Shown: one piece after another, positions 34,915-43,800 of the stretch
Position numbering within the stretch: position 1 is the first letter of the stretch
Layout of the letters: each line of letters begins with the position of its first letter
Source: Alphaproteobacteria bacterium
Lineage (GTDB): Bacteria > Pseudomonadota > Alphaproteobacteria > Sphingomonadales > Sphingomonadaceae
NCBI GenBank assembly: GCA_005883305.1
Contig: VBAC01000002.1
Span: forward strand, 1 to 64,000
Direction of reading: 5' to 3'
DNA length: 64,000 nt
The notes under the pieces: generated by a model
Databases searched by the model: none
The model's input: the letters and a program-made list of their open reading frames with translations, nothing else
Told to the model about the DNA's origin: nothing
Position numbers and translations under genes: made by a program

Positions 34915-36468
34915 TCAGGCGGCGCGGGCCGCGGCCTGCTCCGTCAGCACCCGCATGGCGGCGTGCGCCGAAAGCGCCGCGCCTTCCTGCCAGAAAGGCA
35001 CATAGCTCAAATGCTCGCCGGCGAAGACGATCGGCCCTTCCGGGCGAAGCATCTCCGCATAGCGCGAGTCGCGCGGGCCGCCGTTCCAGGCCGGGTCGCT
35101 CGGCCCGACCCCTTCGGACCAGGGCGTGAGGCCCCAGGCGACGGTGACGCCCCGAGTCAGCAGGCCCGACTTGCCGGGATGCATCCGCTCGACCACCGAG
35201 CGGCAGACGGCGAACCTTTCCTCGTGACTCATCGCGTTGAAGGCGGGGAGGTGATCGCCGGTCCAGCCCGCGCAATAGGCCGCGACCAGCACCCCCTTTT
35301 CCGAATGGAAACGGCTCGATGGGTAAAGCAGATTTTCGTTCGGCTGGTCGGTCCAGCCGATGCCGCCGTAAATCCCTTCCTCTTCCCAGAAGCGCGGGCT
35401 TTCGAACCCGACCTTGACGCTGGGCAGATAGGGCACGGCGCGGATCGCGGCTTTCTTGGCCACTGAGAAATCGTTCGGGATCCGCTCGAGCAGGTTCAGG
35501 CCGAGCGTGCAGATGCAATAATCGGCGTCGGTCGCTCCGGCGCGATGCTCGATCCGCACCCCTTCGCCGCGGCGGCGGATGGCCGTGACCGGCGTGTTGA
35601 GGCGCACGGCGGGCCGCACCTGCTCGTAAAGCGCGTAAGCGATCCGGTCCATGCCGCCCACAGGCTGGAGCATCGGGGTCTGCTGGTCGAAAAGCTCCTC
35701 GAAGACGAGCGGAAGGCCCGCGGCACGGTTGCCCATCAATTCCGTCAGCGTGAGAGGCGGGAGCGGACGGCCGGTCTGGCCGTAGGCGCCGGGCTCCTCG
35801 GCCCAGCCCGACCGGCCTTGCGGCTCGTAGGCGCCGCTCCGCGCAAGCTCTCCGTAGAAGCCGAGGAACTGGCGCATCGCCTCCTTCTCGCCGCCGCGCA
35901 GCTCCCCGTCGAGCGCGCCGCGGTCGATCGCCTTGGCGAGCAGCTCCGATATGCGTCCGCGCGTATCGTTGATCATCTGGCGGTCGCTGAACACCCTCCC
36001 GCCGAAATCCCACTTTGCCGAACGGTTGGAGTTGACCATCACCTCGAGCGGGACATTGAGGCGCCGGGCATAGCCGAGGATCGTGTGATGCTGCGACGGC
36101 AGCCGCGCCGCTCCGGCGTTGAGATAGAGCCCGTCGGAAAACTCGCAAATCTGGTCGGCCCGTCCGGTCTGGACGACGCGATCGCCGCCGCGGACGCTCC
36201 AGACGCGGCCGCCGATCCGGTCGCGCGCCTCAAGCACCGTCACGTCCCAGCCCGCCTCGCGCAGCTCGTAGGCCGAGACCAGGCCGGATATCCCGGCCCC
36301 GAGAATCACCACCTTGCGGCCGCGTCCGCTGCCGGGCGGCAGCCCGAACGGCTCGGCCGAGGCGGGAGGCGCGTTGAGCAGGCCCAGCGCCTCCATTCCC
36401 AGATAGGCCGCGGAATAGCCGCCGACCGCGCCGAGCCGCTCGAGGAACATTCGCCGGGTGAACGTCAT
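34915..36468 (-). CDS. Flavin monoamine oxidase-family protein
   Basis: A 517-residue FAD amine oxidase. The N-terminus has a twin-arginine-like signal (MTFTRRMFLERLGAVGG, cleaved near ASA), then the dinucleotide site VVILGAGISGLVSAYELREAG with VLEARDRIGGRVW, the substrate region, and the C-terminal FAD block PIVFAGEHLSYVPFWQEGAALSA. It should oxidise an amine to an imine plus H2O2 outside the cytoplasm. It overlaps the RidA gene upstream by 4 nt (ATGA) and precedes the methyltransferase gene by 25 bp. Confidence 0.9.
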   Translation of the reverse strand: MTFTRRMFLERLGAVGGYSAAYLGMEALGLLNAPPASAEPFGLPPGSGRGRKVVILGAGISGLVSAYELREAGWDVTVLEARDRIGGRVWSVRGGDRVVQTGRADQICEFSDGLYLNAGAARLPSQHHTILGYARRLNVPLEVMVNSNRSAKWDFGGRVFSDRQMINDTRGRISELLAKAIDRGALDGELRGGEKEAMRQFLGFYGELARSGAYEPQGRSGWAEEPGAYGQTGRPLPPLTLTELMGNRAAGLPLVFEELFDQQTPMLQPVGGMDRIAYALYEQVRPAVRLNTPVTAIRRRGEGVRIEHRAGATDADYCICTLGLNLLERIPNDFSVAKKAAIRAVPYLPSVKVGFESPRFWEEEGIYGGIGWTDQPNENLLYPSSRFHSEKGVLVAAYCAGWTGDHLPAFNAMSHEERFAVCRSVVERMHPGKSGLLTRGVTVAWGLTPWSEGVGPSDPAWNGGPRDSRYAEMLRPEGPIVFAGEHLSYVPFWQEGAALSAHAAMRVLTEQAAARAA

Positions 36469-36950
36469 CGGCCCGCCTCCGCCGCGGTGGCTTCGATCTC
36501 TACCAGCCAGCCGGGATCGACCAGGGCGCCGACCTGCATGGTCGAACGGGCGGGCCGGTTGGGCTGGGCGGCGGTTCCGAAAAATTCGCGATAGGCGCTC
36601 ATCATGCCGGCGAAGTCCATCCGCGCCTGGCCCGGAGGCGCGACGAGGAAGACGCGCATCATCACCACGTCGCCGAGGCCGAGATGGTGGGCGGCAAGCT
36701 CCGCCTCGATCTTGCGCAGGATCGAGCGGGTCTGCGTGGCGGTGTCGCCAAAGCGCTGCACCGAGCCGGCGGGTGCGGCGGGATCGACCGCGTCCGGAAC
36801 GGTGCCGCTGACGTAGACGAGTCGCGTCGGCACGGGCACTGCGACCGAAGAGGAGATCGGAGCGTCGGCCGCCCCTCGCCGCTCGACCGGCTGTGCGGAC
36901 GACATCGTCGCCAGGCCGGCCATGGTGACTGCAAGCACGACGTGTCGCAT
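36465..36950 (-). CDS. Exported RidA-family protein
   Basis: A 161-residue RidA/YjgF-family protein with a signal peptide (MRHVVLAVTMAGLATMSSAQP) when started at ATG 36950. The core motifs are RLVYVSGTVPDAVDP, ILRKIEAELAAHHLGLGDVVMMRVFL and RPARSTMQVGALVDPGWLVEIEATA, including the conserved Arg and Glu of the imine-binding pocket. RidA proteins hydrolyse reactive imines. It is the first gene of the RidA-amine oxidase-methyltransferase run, overlapping the oxidase by 4 nt. Confidence 0.88.
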   Translation of the reverse strand: MRHVVLAVTMAGLATMSSAQPVERRGAADAPISSSVAVPVPTRLVYVSGTVPDAVDPAAPAGSVQRFGDTATQTRSILRKIEAELAAHHLGLGDVVMMRVFLVAPPGQARMDFAGMMSAYREFFGTAAQPNRPARSTMQVGALVDPGWLVEIEATAAEAGR

Positions 36951-37141
36951 CGACCGGTTCCCCCCGTTATCGCGAAACAACATTAGCGCGGATTTCGCCG
37001 CCCGTCATGGAGCGAATCGGCGAAGGCGGGAGACGCTTCGACGAACGGCCTCGATGGATCGGCGCCACCGCCAGCGAGGCGCAGGATAAAGCCCGCTTGT
37101 CAGACCGGCGCGAGTGAATAAGCTGTCGTGCGGAGGCGCAG

Positions 37142-37696
37142 ATGACTGCGTTCGAATTCGTCTTCTCGCTGTTCGGCCTGTTGCTCGGGCTCAGCCTCGC
37201 CGAGGTGCTGGGAGGGCTGGCGCGGACTCTGAAGCAAAGGCGGCTGGTGCGGCTCGGCTGGCTGACGCCGCTGCTTGGGCTGCTGGTCATGCTCGACCTG
37301 ACTTCCTCATGGGCGCTGGCCTATCCGCTGAGGGACGCGGTCCCGGCCAATTTCCTGACGCTGGTGATCGGCCTGTTCGTCACCGGGCTCTACTTCCTCG
37401 CCGCGACCCTGGTCTTTCCCGACGACGCCTCGAAATGGGCCGACCTCGACGATTATTATTTCGAGCACAAAAGGCAGGTGCTGGGCGGCATGCTGGCCTC
37501 GCGAATGCTGGCGCGCGCGGCCCAGTTCGGGCTCGGCTCCGCGGGATGGATCTACTTCCCGGCCTTCGCGGCCTTCGTCGTCCTCGCCATCGCCCTGATG
37601 TTCGCTAAAGGCAGGCGGCTCAACCTCGCGATCCTGCTGCTGTTCCTCTCGCTCTATCCCCTGTTCGCGGCGCTCGGGCCGGTGCTGAACCTTTAG
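37142..37696 (+). CDS. Hypothetical membrane protein, paralogue 1
   Basis: A 184-residue protein with about five TM helices. It starts MTAFEFVFSLFGLLLGLSLAEV behind a GGAGG box and has a conserved loop WADLDDYYFEHKRQVLGG after helix 3. The gene at 39873 is a paralogue: FEFVFSLFGLxLGLSLAEVL, RxGWLTPLLGLL and DLDDYxxxxKxxV are shared. The family is not one I can name. It is convergent with the gene at 37706. Confidence 0.72.
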   Translation: MTAFEFVFSLFGLLLGLSLAEVLGGLARTLKQRRLVRLGWLTPLLGLLVMLDLTSSWALAYPLRDAVPANFLTLVIGLFVTGLYFLAATLVFPDDASKWADLDDYYFEHKRQVLGGMLASRMLARAAQFGLGSAGWIYFPAFAAFVVLAIALMFAKGRRLNLAILLLFLSLYPLFAALGPVLNL

Positions 37697-37705
37697 GGTC
37701 CGTAC

Positions 37706-38326
37706 CTAGGGCCGGCGCGGCGGGCCGGAGCCTCGCGGAGGGCCGAGGAGGTCCTTGTCTTCGCTCCGGCGGAAGAGGCCGCGGAGGAACAGCAGGACCA
37801 GTAGCCCCATCGGCACGAGCACCCAGATCGGCAGGCCGGAGTCGCTCAGCCAGCCCGGCAGCGACAAGTCTTCCAGCCATGCGCCCGGATCGAAGCTCGG
37901 CGCCCGAGCCGGCTCGGGCGTCGCACGGGGCTTGTCCGGCGGGACCGGGATCACGGACTGCGCCGAGGCCACCGCTCTTTGCGCGAGCCGTTGCGCGACT
38001 GCGGCGGCCAGCGCCGCATCCGAATCCCCGGCGCAGCCGACGATATCGGAAAGCATCGCCGAAGGCGGGCGGCCGCTCTCGAGGGGAGGCAAGGCGCCGG
38101 TCGGCCAGCGCGGCATGAAGCGGCCGGCCGCGCAGCCGCAGGTCGATTCGCTTGCCTCGGCCGAAATGCCCTCGGCACCGCCCAATTCGGCGACGCATGC
38201 GGCCAGCGCCCGGTCCCGATATTGCGCCCGCCGGGGATCGAGGTCCTCGGGCGCCGGCTTCTGGGCAAGCGCCGGCGCAGCGGCCATCAATGCGACCGAA
38301 ATTGCGAAGGCGGATCGAGCCATCAT
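37706..38326 (-). CDS. Exported hypothetical protein with C-terminal membrane anchor
   Basis: A 206-residue protein. A signal peptide (FAISVALMAAAPALAQ) is followed by a Cys-containing region (AACVAEL, STCGCAAGRF, VGCAGD), a Pro-rich linker and one TM helix at about residues 165-182 (LPIWVLVPMGLLVLLFLRG) with a basic tail. The periplasmic part may be disulfide-bonded. It contains no recognised domain. Confidence 0.65.
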   Translation of the reverse strand: MMARSAFAISVALMAAAPALAQKPAPEDLDPRRAQYRDRALAACVAELGGAEGISAEASESTCGCAAGRFMPRWPTGALPPLESGRPPSAMLSDIVGCAGDSDAALAAAVAQRLAQRAVASAQSVIPVPPDKPRATPEPARAPSFDPGAWLEDLSLPGWLSDSGLPIWVLVPMGLLVLLFLRGLFRRSEDKDLLGPPRGSGPPRRP

Positions 38327-38396
38327 CCGCGCAGCCTAGCAAGCGGCGGGGCGGGGCGCCATTGTTCGTCTCTGCCCACGCGGATAAGGGCGGGAC

Positions 38397-38897
38397 ATGG
38401 CGGGCACGCTCCATCTGCTGTGCGGGAAGATCGCGGCGGGCAAGTCGACGCTTTGCGCCCGGCTGGCCGTCGCGCCCGGGACGGTGGCGATCGGCCAGGA
38501 CCGCTGGCTCAAGACCCTGTTCGGCGACGAGCTGAAGGAGGTCGCCGACTATGTCCGGATCGCGCCCAGGCTCAACGCGGCGCTGGGCCCCCACGTGACC
38601 GAGCTGCTCAAGGCCGGCCTCGACGTCGTGCTTGATTTCCCGGCCAACACCAGGGCGACGCGCGCCTTCTGGCGGGACGCCGGGGAGTCGGCGGGCGCGC
38701 GCGTGCTGCTCCATTTCATCGACCTTCCCGATGACGTCTGCCGCGATCGGCTGCGGCGGCGCAACGCCGAGGGCGGGCACGAATTCGCGGCGAGCGACGC
38801 GCAGTTCGACCGGATCACCGCCTATTTCCAGCCGCCGGAGGAGGACGAAGGCTTGACCGTCGTCCGCGCCGGAACGGCAACGACCGGGGAAGGTTGA
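38397..38897 (+). CDS. P-loop kinase/ATPase (AAA_33 type)
   Basis: A 166-residue protein with Walker A CGKIAAGKSTLCARL at residues about 9-23, a Walker B-like strand DVVLDFPANTRATR, and a lid region rich in Arg (DDVCRDRLRRRNAEGGHEF). The size and layout fit the small-molecule or zeta-toxin-like kinase family AAA_33. It precedes a small membrane protein gene by 6 bp. The substrate is unknown, and there is no antitoxin-like partner. Confidence 0.82.
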   Translation: MAGTLHLLCGKIAAGKSTLCARLAVAPGTVAIGQDRWLKTLFGDELKEVADYVRIAPRLNAALGPHVTELLKAGLDVVLDFPANTRATRAFWRDAGESAGARVLLHFIDLPDDVCRDRLRRRNAEGGHEFAASDAQFDRITAYFQPPEEDEGLTVVRAGTATTGEG

Positions 38898-38903
38898 AGA
38901 GCG

Positions 38904-39176
38904 ATGGACGACCGCAAGCGCGCGATGAGGGAGTTCCGGCGGATGATCGGCTGGATCGCGCTGGCCGCGATCCTGATGGTCGCCGGGGCGCTGTGGTATC
39001 TTTCGCTCTACGAGCCGCTCAGGCTGCACATGGTCGTGGCGACCGTGCTCGGCGTGTTCTTCTCGGTGCTGCTCGGCTGCGGCCTGTTCGCAGCCGCTTT
39101 CTTCAGCGACAAGAGCGGCCACGACGCAAAGGTCGGCGACGCCACGCGCGGCGAGCGGGACGAGGAAGCGCCCTGA
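38904..39176 (+). CDS. Small two-helix membrane protein
   Basis: A 90-residue protein with TM helices at about residues 13-31 (IGWIALAAILMVAGALWYL) and 41-64 (MVVATVLGVFFSVLLGCGLF), and an acidic tail. It follows the kinase gene by 6 bp, so they are probably cotranscribed. Similar small proteins occur across sphingomonads without known function. Confidence 0.7.
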   Translation: MDDRKRAMREFRRMIGWIALAAILMVAGALWYLSLYEPLRLHMVVATVLGVFFSVLLGCGLFAAAFFSDKSGHDAKVGDATRGERDEEAP

Positions 39177-39248
39177 TCGCACCCTGTTGATCCCCGCCGG
39201 AACGCGGATAATATGGTCCGGGTTTCGATGGGAATGGGGGTATTTCTC

Positions 39249-39806
39249 ATGGGCTTCCACACACGATCATTGACCTTGCTCGCGCTCGCCGCCGCAGGCC
39301 TTGGCGGCTGCCAAAGGGGCGAGGCGGAGAACCGCTCCGCCGCCGCGAACGCCGCCGCGCCCGTCGCCACGGCGGCGGCGGATCCCGTCGCCAGGGGACG
39401 ATACCTCACGACGGTGATGGGCTGCGTCGACTGTCACAACACAGGCTCGTTCGGGCCGCACCCGGAACAGGGGCACCTGCAGGGCGGGACGATCGGCTTC
39501 GAGATGCCGGGCATGGGCGTCTTCTATCCGCCCAACCTCACGCCGCATCCGGAGGCGGGGATCGGCCGCTGGAGCGAGGCCGAGATCGTCACGGCGCTTC
39601 GCACCGGACGCCGGCCCGACGGCCGCGTGCTCGCCCCGATCATGCCGTGGAACAACTACCGCATCCTCGACGATGCCGACGCGACGGCGATCGCCGCCTA
39701 CCTCAAGTCGCTGCCGCCGTCGGACCACAGGGTGCCCGGGCCGAGCAGGGTCGAGAATGCGCCGCAGCCCTATCTGACGGTCCATCCGCCGGCCTCCGGA
39801 GGCTGA
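39249..39806 (+). CDS. c-type cytochrome lipoprotein
   Basis: A 185-residue protein with a lipoprotein-like signal (LTLLALAAAGLGGC) and one class I cytochrome c domain: haem attachment GCVDCHN and an axial Met candidate in PIMPWNNY, with RWSEAEIVTALRTGRRPDG between them. It should carry electrons in the periplasm and resembles the small cytochromes partnering alcohol or aldehyde dehydrogenases, though no dehydrogenase gene is adjacent. ATG 39249 is preferred; ATG 39213 and 39234 are in frame. Confidence 0.87.
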   Translation: MGFHTRSLTLLALAAAGLGGCQRGEAENRSAAANAAAPVATAAADPVARGRYLTTVMGCVDCHNTGSFGPHPEQGHLQGGTIGFEMPGMGVFYPPNLTPHPEAGIGRWSEAEIVTALRTGRRPDGRVLAPIMPWNNYRILDDADATAIAAYLKSLPPSDHRVPGPSRVENAPQPYLTVHPPASGG

Positions 39807-39872
39807 CCTCCGGCCGCCCTTCCTTGCCAGGCGTCGCGCGGCGCGCCTATGCCGTGGCGAGGGAGGGCGACC

Positions 39873-40451
39873 ATGAGCATCTTCGAGTTCGTCTTCTCGC
39901 TGTTCGGGCTGGTGCTGGGCCTCAGCCTCGCCGAGGTGCTCGCCGGCTTCGCCCGGACTGTGCAGGCGCGGGCGAGGATCCGGATGGGCTGGCTGACTCC
40001 GCTGCTCGGCCTGCTTCTGATCATCGACCTCGTCTCCTTCTGGACCGGCGCGTGGCGCGAGCGCGACGCGCTGAGGATCGCGCTCGATCCATTGCTGTTC
40101 GCGACCCTGATCGCCGGCATCTATTATGTCGCGGCGAGCCTGGTCTTCCCTTCGGACCACGACGAATGGCCCGATCTCGACGACTATTTCATGGCCCAGA
40201 AGAAGATCGTCGTGATCGCGGTGATGGGCTGCAACCTGCTGGTCATCGCCGGCATCGTCCTTCTCCACGGCGGCGCGGCGATGACCGCCGGGCGCTGGGC
40301 GGGCTACGCCTTGTTCACCGCGACCGCGCTGCTGCTGATCCTCACCCGGAGCAAGCGCCTCAGCCTCGTTTTGCTCTGCGCGATGGTCTCCTATTACTGG
40401 CTGGTCCCGCAGCTCGGCGCGCTGATCGACGGCGGCGCGGCCGCCGGCTGA
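39873..40451 (+). CDS. Hypothetical membrane protein, paralogue 2
   Basis: A 192-residue protein with about five TM helices, paralogous to the product of 37142. It starts MSIFEFVFSLFGLVLGLSLAEV and has the loop WPDLDDYFMAQKKIVVIAV. ATG 39873 follows GGGAGGG. The two copies are 2.2 kb apart in the same orientation with unrelated genes between them and are clearly diverged, so this is not a recent duplication. Confidence 0.72.
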   Translation: MSIFEFVFSLFGLVLGLSLAEVLAGFARTVQARARIRMGWLTPLLGLLLIIDLVSFWTGAWRERDALRIALDPLLFATLIAGIYYVAASLVFPSDHDEWPDLDDYFMAQKKIVVIAVMGCNLLVIAGIVLLHGGAAMTAGRWAGYALFTATALLLILTRSKRLSLVLLCAMVSYYWLVPQLGALIDGGAAAG

Positions 40452-40470
40452 GGGCCGCGCCCCGCCAAGG

Positions 40471-40887
40471 TCAGTCCTTCATCGTGGCGGGGACGCGTCC
40501 GCCATTCTTTTCCAGCTCCTCCATCACCCGGCGGTGGAGCCAGATGTTCATCTCCGCGCTGCCGTTCTTCTCGCCGGAATAGCCGAGCTCGGTGGCCAGC
40601 GCCTTGCGGTTGTCGAGGCTCGAATCGAGATCGAGCAGCTTCATCAGATCGACGATCGAGCTTCGCCAGTTGAGATCGGGGCCGCCCTTGGATTGTTCGA
40701 TGTCTCGTAGCACCGCCTCGACGTCGACCGGCTGGGCTTGGGCCGCGGCGGCGCCTAGCCCGGGTCCGGGCACGGGCGCCGCGGCCGGCTGGCCCATTTG
40801 CGGCAGGGCCTGGCCCTGCGCCACGCTCTGCTGGACCTGCGCCGCACGGCCGAAGATCGCGTTCTTGATCGCGCTGAAAATGCTCAT
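40471..40887 (-). CDS. DUF3597-domain protein
   Basis: A 138-residue protein beginning MSIFSAIKNAIFGRA, with an Ala/Pro/Gln-rich linker and the C-terminal DUF3597 helical domain (DVEAVLRDIEQSKGGPDLNWRSSIVDLMKLLDLDSSL, then RKALATELGY). The family is abundant in alphaproteobacteria and uncharacterised; I see no signal peptide. It converges on the paralogue at 39873. Confidence 0.88.
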   Translation of the reverse strand: MSIFSAIKNAIFGRAAQVQQSVAQGQALPQMGQPAAAPVPGPGLGAAAAQAQPVDVEAVLRDIEQSKGGPDLNWRSSIVDLMKLLDLDSSLDNRKALATELGYSGEKNGSAEMNIWLHRRVMEELEKNGGRVPATMKD

Positions 40888-41016
40888 CCACTTGCTCCTG
40901 CTGAAAGGGGGTGCGGGAAGAATGGACGGTGGGCCGATAGGTTGCGCGAGCGCGAACGGCCGCGGGGCGCCTGTCGCCTGTAGCTTTCGTGCCAGCCGGA
41001 ATGGTAGGATGAGGGC

Positions 41017-41289
41017 GTGCTGGAGCTGCTCGCGATCCTTGCCGGCGTGGCCGTCTTTCCGCTCGGCCTCGGGCTGATGTGGATGAGGCTTGAGCCCGCG
41101 CCGGCCGAGCCGGGCCGCCAATTGCTCGATACCGGCCCCGCCGAGCCCTGCTGGACCGAGGAAGTCGGGCGCGATGGGGCGCTGAGCCTGAGGCGCGGGG
41201 AGTGCGTCCACGACATGCTGATCGAACTGGATGCGCGTGCGGCGCGGGGGGATTTTCCGGTGAAGGAGCTGAACGAGACCCGCTGCTGA
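41017..41289 (+). CDS. Small membrane-anchored hypothetical protein
   Basis: A 90-residue frame starting at GTG 41017, with a TM helix at residues 3-22 (ELLAILAGVAVFPLGLGLMW) and a soluble tail with three Cys (PCWTEEVG, GECVHDM, TRC). A GGTAGGA-like box precedes the start. The coding potential is moderate and I do not recognise the family. Confidence 0.5.
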   Translation: MLELLAILAGVAVFPLGLGLMWMRLEPAPAEPGRQLLDTGPAEPCWTEEVGRDGALSLRRGECVHDMLIELDARAARGDFPVKELNETRC

Positions 41290-41338
41290 GCGGAGGCCGC
41301 CCTGACGGAAGAGGAGCGAGGGGCGCGCCGATGATCCA

Positions 41339-41935
41339 TCAGCGCGATCCGTCCCGACCGGCAAAATAAGTTGAGGAAGTTGAGGCTTGCCAAGAGCCCT
41401 CCCCGGCCTCGGCCCCGCCGCCGGCGCGGCTTTCCGGTCCCTCAGGCGAGGGCGGGTGACGGCGGAGGTGTGCCGTCTCTCGCCGTGAAGGGGCTACGCC
41501 ACGCGACCATTGTCGCGCGCCGTCGATCGGGCTCCGCGGTGCGGACCGGTCGGCCGAGCGGGTGCCGTCTGCACTCACTGCGCTGCGCGCTGTTCGAGCG
41601 CGATCCCCGCCGGAAGTTTCGAAAGGTTCCAAGTTTCCGCTTCCCTGGGGCAAAGAAAAGCCGAACCTTTCGGCAAGGCGCGGGTTCGTCGCGAGGAGGC
41701 GGACCATCCTCCAGCGGCGGCGGGCGCCGAGATAGGCGGCGGTGCAGGCGGCGTCGAACGAGGCGGCGTCAGGCCGGCGGCGAAGCTTGGCCGCGCCCTG
41801 CACGGTCATGCCGACGGCGCGGGCGGCCTTTCCGGCATGCCCGGTCTCCGCGAGCGCGGCGACGTAACGACGCTGCCGCTCGGGAGTCCAGCCGTCGCTG
41901 CGGTAGCGGAGGGGGACGGGGGTGAAATCGGGAAC
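41339..41935 (-). pseudogene. Degraded helix-turn-helix-like gene
   Basis: The reverse frame contains a recognisable core (FTPVPLRYRSDGWTPERQRR, AALAETGHAGKAARAVG, LRRRPDAASFDAACTAAY) resembling a sphingomonad HTH-type protein family that begins at about this point. No ATG, GTG or TTG start with a ribosome-binding site lies in front of the core; the frame simply opens from a stop at 42065. After residue about 80 the sequence turns into low-complexity Arg/Ser/Ala text. It is probably a remnant. The stretch 41936-42301 beyond it holds a REP-like repeat (41936-41990) but no convincing gene. Confidence 0.45.
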
Positions 41936-42301
41936 GGTCCTTCGAGACGCGGCTTCGGCTGCGCTCAGCCGCTCCTCAGGATGAGCGGAATCGGGAGTAG
42001 CGTTGGGCGGGAAGTCGGCCGCATCGGCGGATGAGGCGTCGGGGCGAGTCGGTGCGCTGGGTGCTCATTTATGAGGGTAGAACAAAGGATTTCCTACACT
42101 GCAAGCCCTTTTTGTTCTTTTTTGGTTCGCGCTCTGCAGCAAATGAGCCGGACTTCTTCACCTGGGAAAAATTGTGGCAGCAATACGAAGAGTGGAGAAC
42201 AAGAGCCGCCGGAGAGCGCTAAATCCACACCCTCTAGTTGGCCGATGGACTCGGCTTCAAATATTGGCGAAGATGCGCTTCGAGCGATCGGAGGGGCAGC
42301 C

Positions 42302-43093
42302 ATGACCTTGGTGCTTTCACCAGTCACCGCATTCAACAATCTGCTGGACATGGATCGCAAGGTCGCGCTTCCGCTGGTCGCGGGGCTGGCCGTCCTGGCG
42401 ACCGCCGCGATCGCGACGACTTGGGGCGTCGACCTTCCGACGATGGGCCTCATGGGCCTCTATCTGGCCGCGCTTGGCGTGATCCTGATCGTCGTCGCCA
42501 ATGCGGTGCGGGACCCGAGGATGGGAAAGGCGCTGGGCTGGTTCGTCACGGTGTTGATCATGGCCATCGTCAGTTGCTTCTTCGTCTCGGCCGTCTTCCG
42601 CCGGCAAGGTGTCATCAATCCAACGTACTGCCTCGTGCGCTTCTGGGAGCCCTGCCCCGACGCGGAAGCGGGGGTCGTCCGCCGCAACGCGGAGGCGATC
42701 GAGACCAGCCTGGTCCAGGAGCGGGGGTCGGGCCCAGTCCTACCGCCCCCGCCGCCGGTGCAGGCCCCCGGGGACGTGCAAAACGCGTTCACGTTCGACA
42801 TCAGCGCCTATGACGTCGTCATCCAGTTCGCCGGCCTGCTGACACGGGAAACGATCACCCAGCTTAACAGCGGCCTGCGAGCCCGGGGATGGGACATGCA
42901 GAGCGCAAGCGGAGAGAGAATCGCGGCGGCGCAGGGCCTGAACGAAGTCCGCTATGCGAGCCCCGGAGACCGCGTGGCGGCGGAGGCGCTTGCAAGCACC
43001 ATCAACGAGGCGCGCGTCACCGCCTCCCCCGTCCAGGCCAGGCCGAACCCGAGCATTCGCCCCGGCACGCTGGAGGTGTGGATTTCCAATTGA
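42302..43093 (+). CDS. Hypothetical membrane protein
   Basis: A 263-residue protein from ATG 42302, which follows a GGAGGGG box at 7 nt. It has three TM helices at about residues 20-40, 47-65 and 75-92 (KVALPLVAGLAVLATAAIATTW; LMGLYLAALGVILIVVANAV; LGWFVTVLIMAIVSCFFVSAVF), a Pro-rich linker near residue 155 and a soluble C-terminal domain (FTFDISAYDVVIQFAGLLT, then LNSGLRARGWDMQSAS). The frame stays open upstream to 42071, where composition is AT-richer; ATG 42245 or 42143 remain possible. Family unknown. Confidence 0.6.
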   Translation: MTLVLSPVTAFNNLLDMDRKVALPLVAGLAVLATAAIATTWGVDLPTMGLMGLYLAALGVILIVVANAVRDPRMGKALGWFVTVLIMAIVSCFFVSAVFRRQGVINPTYCLVRFWEPCPDAEAGVVRRNAEAIETSLVQERGSGPVLPPPPPVQAPGDVQNAFTFDISAYDVVIQFAGLLTRETITQLNSGLRARGWDMQSASGERIAAAQGLNEVRYASPGDRVAAEALASTINEARVTASPVQARPNPSIRPGTLEVWISN

Positions 43094-43130
43094 TCGCGAG
43101 CTCTGGCGGGCGGGACCGGGTGGCGGTGGT

Positions 43131-43176
43131 CCTTCGGCCCCGGCCTGCGCGGGGGCAGGCAGGCTCAGGATGAGCG
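43131..43176. repeat. REP-like repeat, CCTTCG...GGCTCAGGATGA type
   Basis: CCTTCGGCCCCGGCCTGCGC followed by GGCAGGCAGGCTCAGGATGA. It shares its two ends with copies at 41936, 43801, 46261, 46634 and 47424. The centre forms a CCTGC/GCAGG hairpin. Confidence 0.75.
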
Positions 43177-43321
43177 AGCATCTTCCTGCGGGCCGCGCCG
43201 CCGGCGCGGCGCTGAGGACCAGGATATTGTGTCCCTACGGCGAGGGGGCGCGTCGCCGGCATTTCCGTGTCCCGGAAATCCCGGTTGCCCCCCCCGGAAG
43301 TCGCAGCGCGACGTCGCGCCG

Positions 43322-43687
43322 TTACTGGCAGCGAACCTCGCCGCGCTCGATCGCCGAGCCGATCGCGGCGCCGGCGGCGGCGCCGAGCAGGGTGCCGATC
43401 GTGTTCGAGCCGCGCGGCGCAATGGCGTTGCCGAGCAGTGCGCCGACCCCGGCGCCGACGACCAGGCCGACCGTGCCGTCGCGGCGGCGGCAATAATAGG
43501 TCCCGTTCGAGCCGCGGTAGATGTAGTCGTCGCGGCTGAGCGCATAGGGCTCGTACTGGCCGGCGGTATAGTAGCGGTCATAATAGCCGTCGTAGCGGCC
43601 CCAGGGGTCGCCGGCGCCGGCATAGGTGGCGCAGCCGGCCGAGAGCGAAGCGGCGGCGGCGAGCGCGGCCATGGGGATGATGCGCAT
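43322..43687 (-). CDS. Glycine-zipper lipoprotein
   Basis: A 121-residue protein with a lipoprotein signal (MRIIPMAALAAAASLSAGC), a Tyr-rich middle (GRYDGYYDRYYTAGQYEPYAL) and a C-terminal glycine-zipper 2TM-like segment (GLVVGAGVGALLGNAI, then TLLGAAAGAAIGSAIE). This is the plan of the 17-kDa surface antigen/SlyB-like outer-membrane lipoprotein family, which supports envelope integrity. It is monocistronic. Confidence 0.82.
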   Translation of the reverse strand: MRIIPMAALAAAASLSAGCATYAGAGDPWGRYDGYYDRYYTAGQYEPYALSRDDYIYRGSNGTYYCRRRDGTVGLVVGAGVGALLGNAIAPRGSNTIGTLLGAAAGAAIGSAIERGEVRCQ

Positions 43688-43800
43688 GAGGGGTTCCTTC
43701 CTTCCAAGGGGGGCGGGAGGATAAATGTTTGAAGGGGGTTATGGTTGCCCCTGCGGAGCGGGGCGGGAGCGGGATTTGGGCAGCAGGCAGATCGGGTTCA

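Noticed and set aside
42031-42301. A second small frame and an N-terminal extension before the membrane protein at 42302
   Set aside because: Two frames overlap in AT-richer sequence with no ribosome-binding site, while a GGAGGGG box fits the 42302 start; the extension has no recognisable feature.
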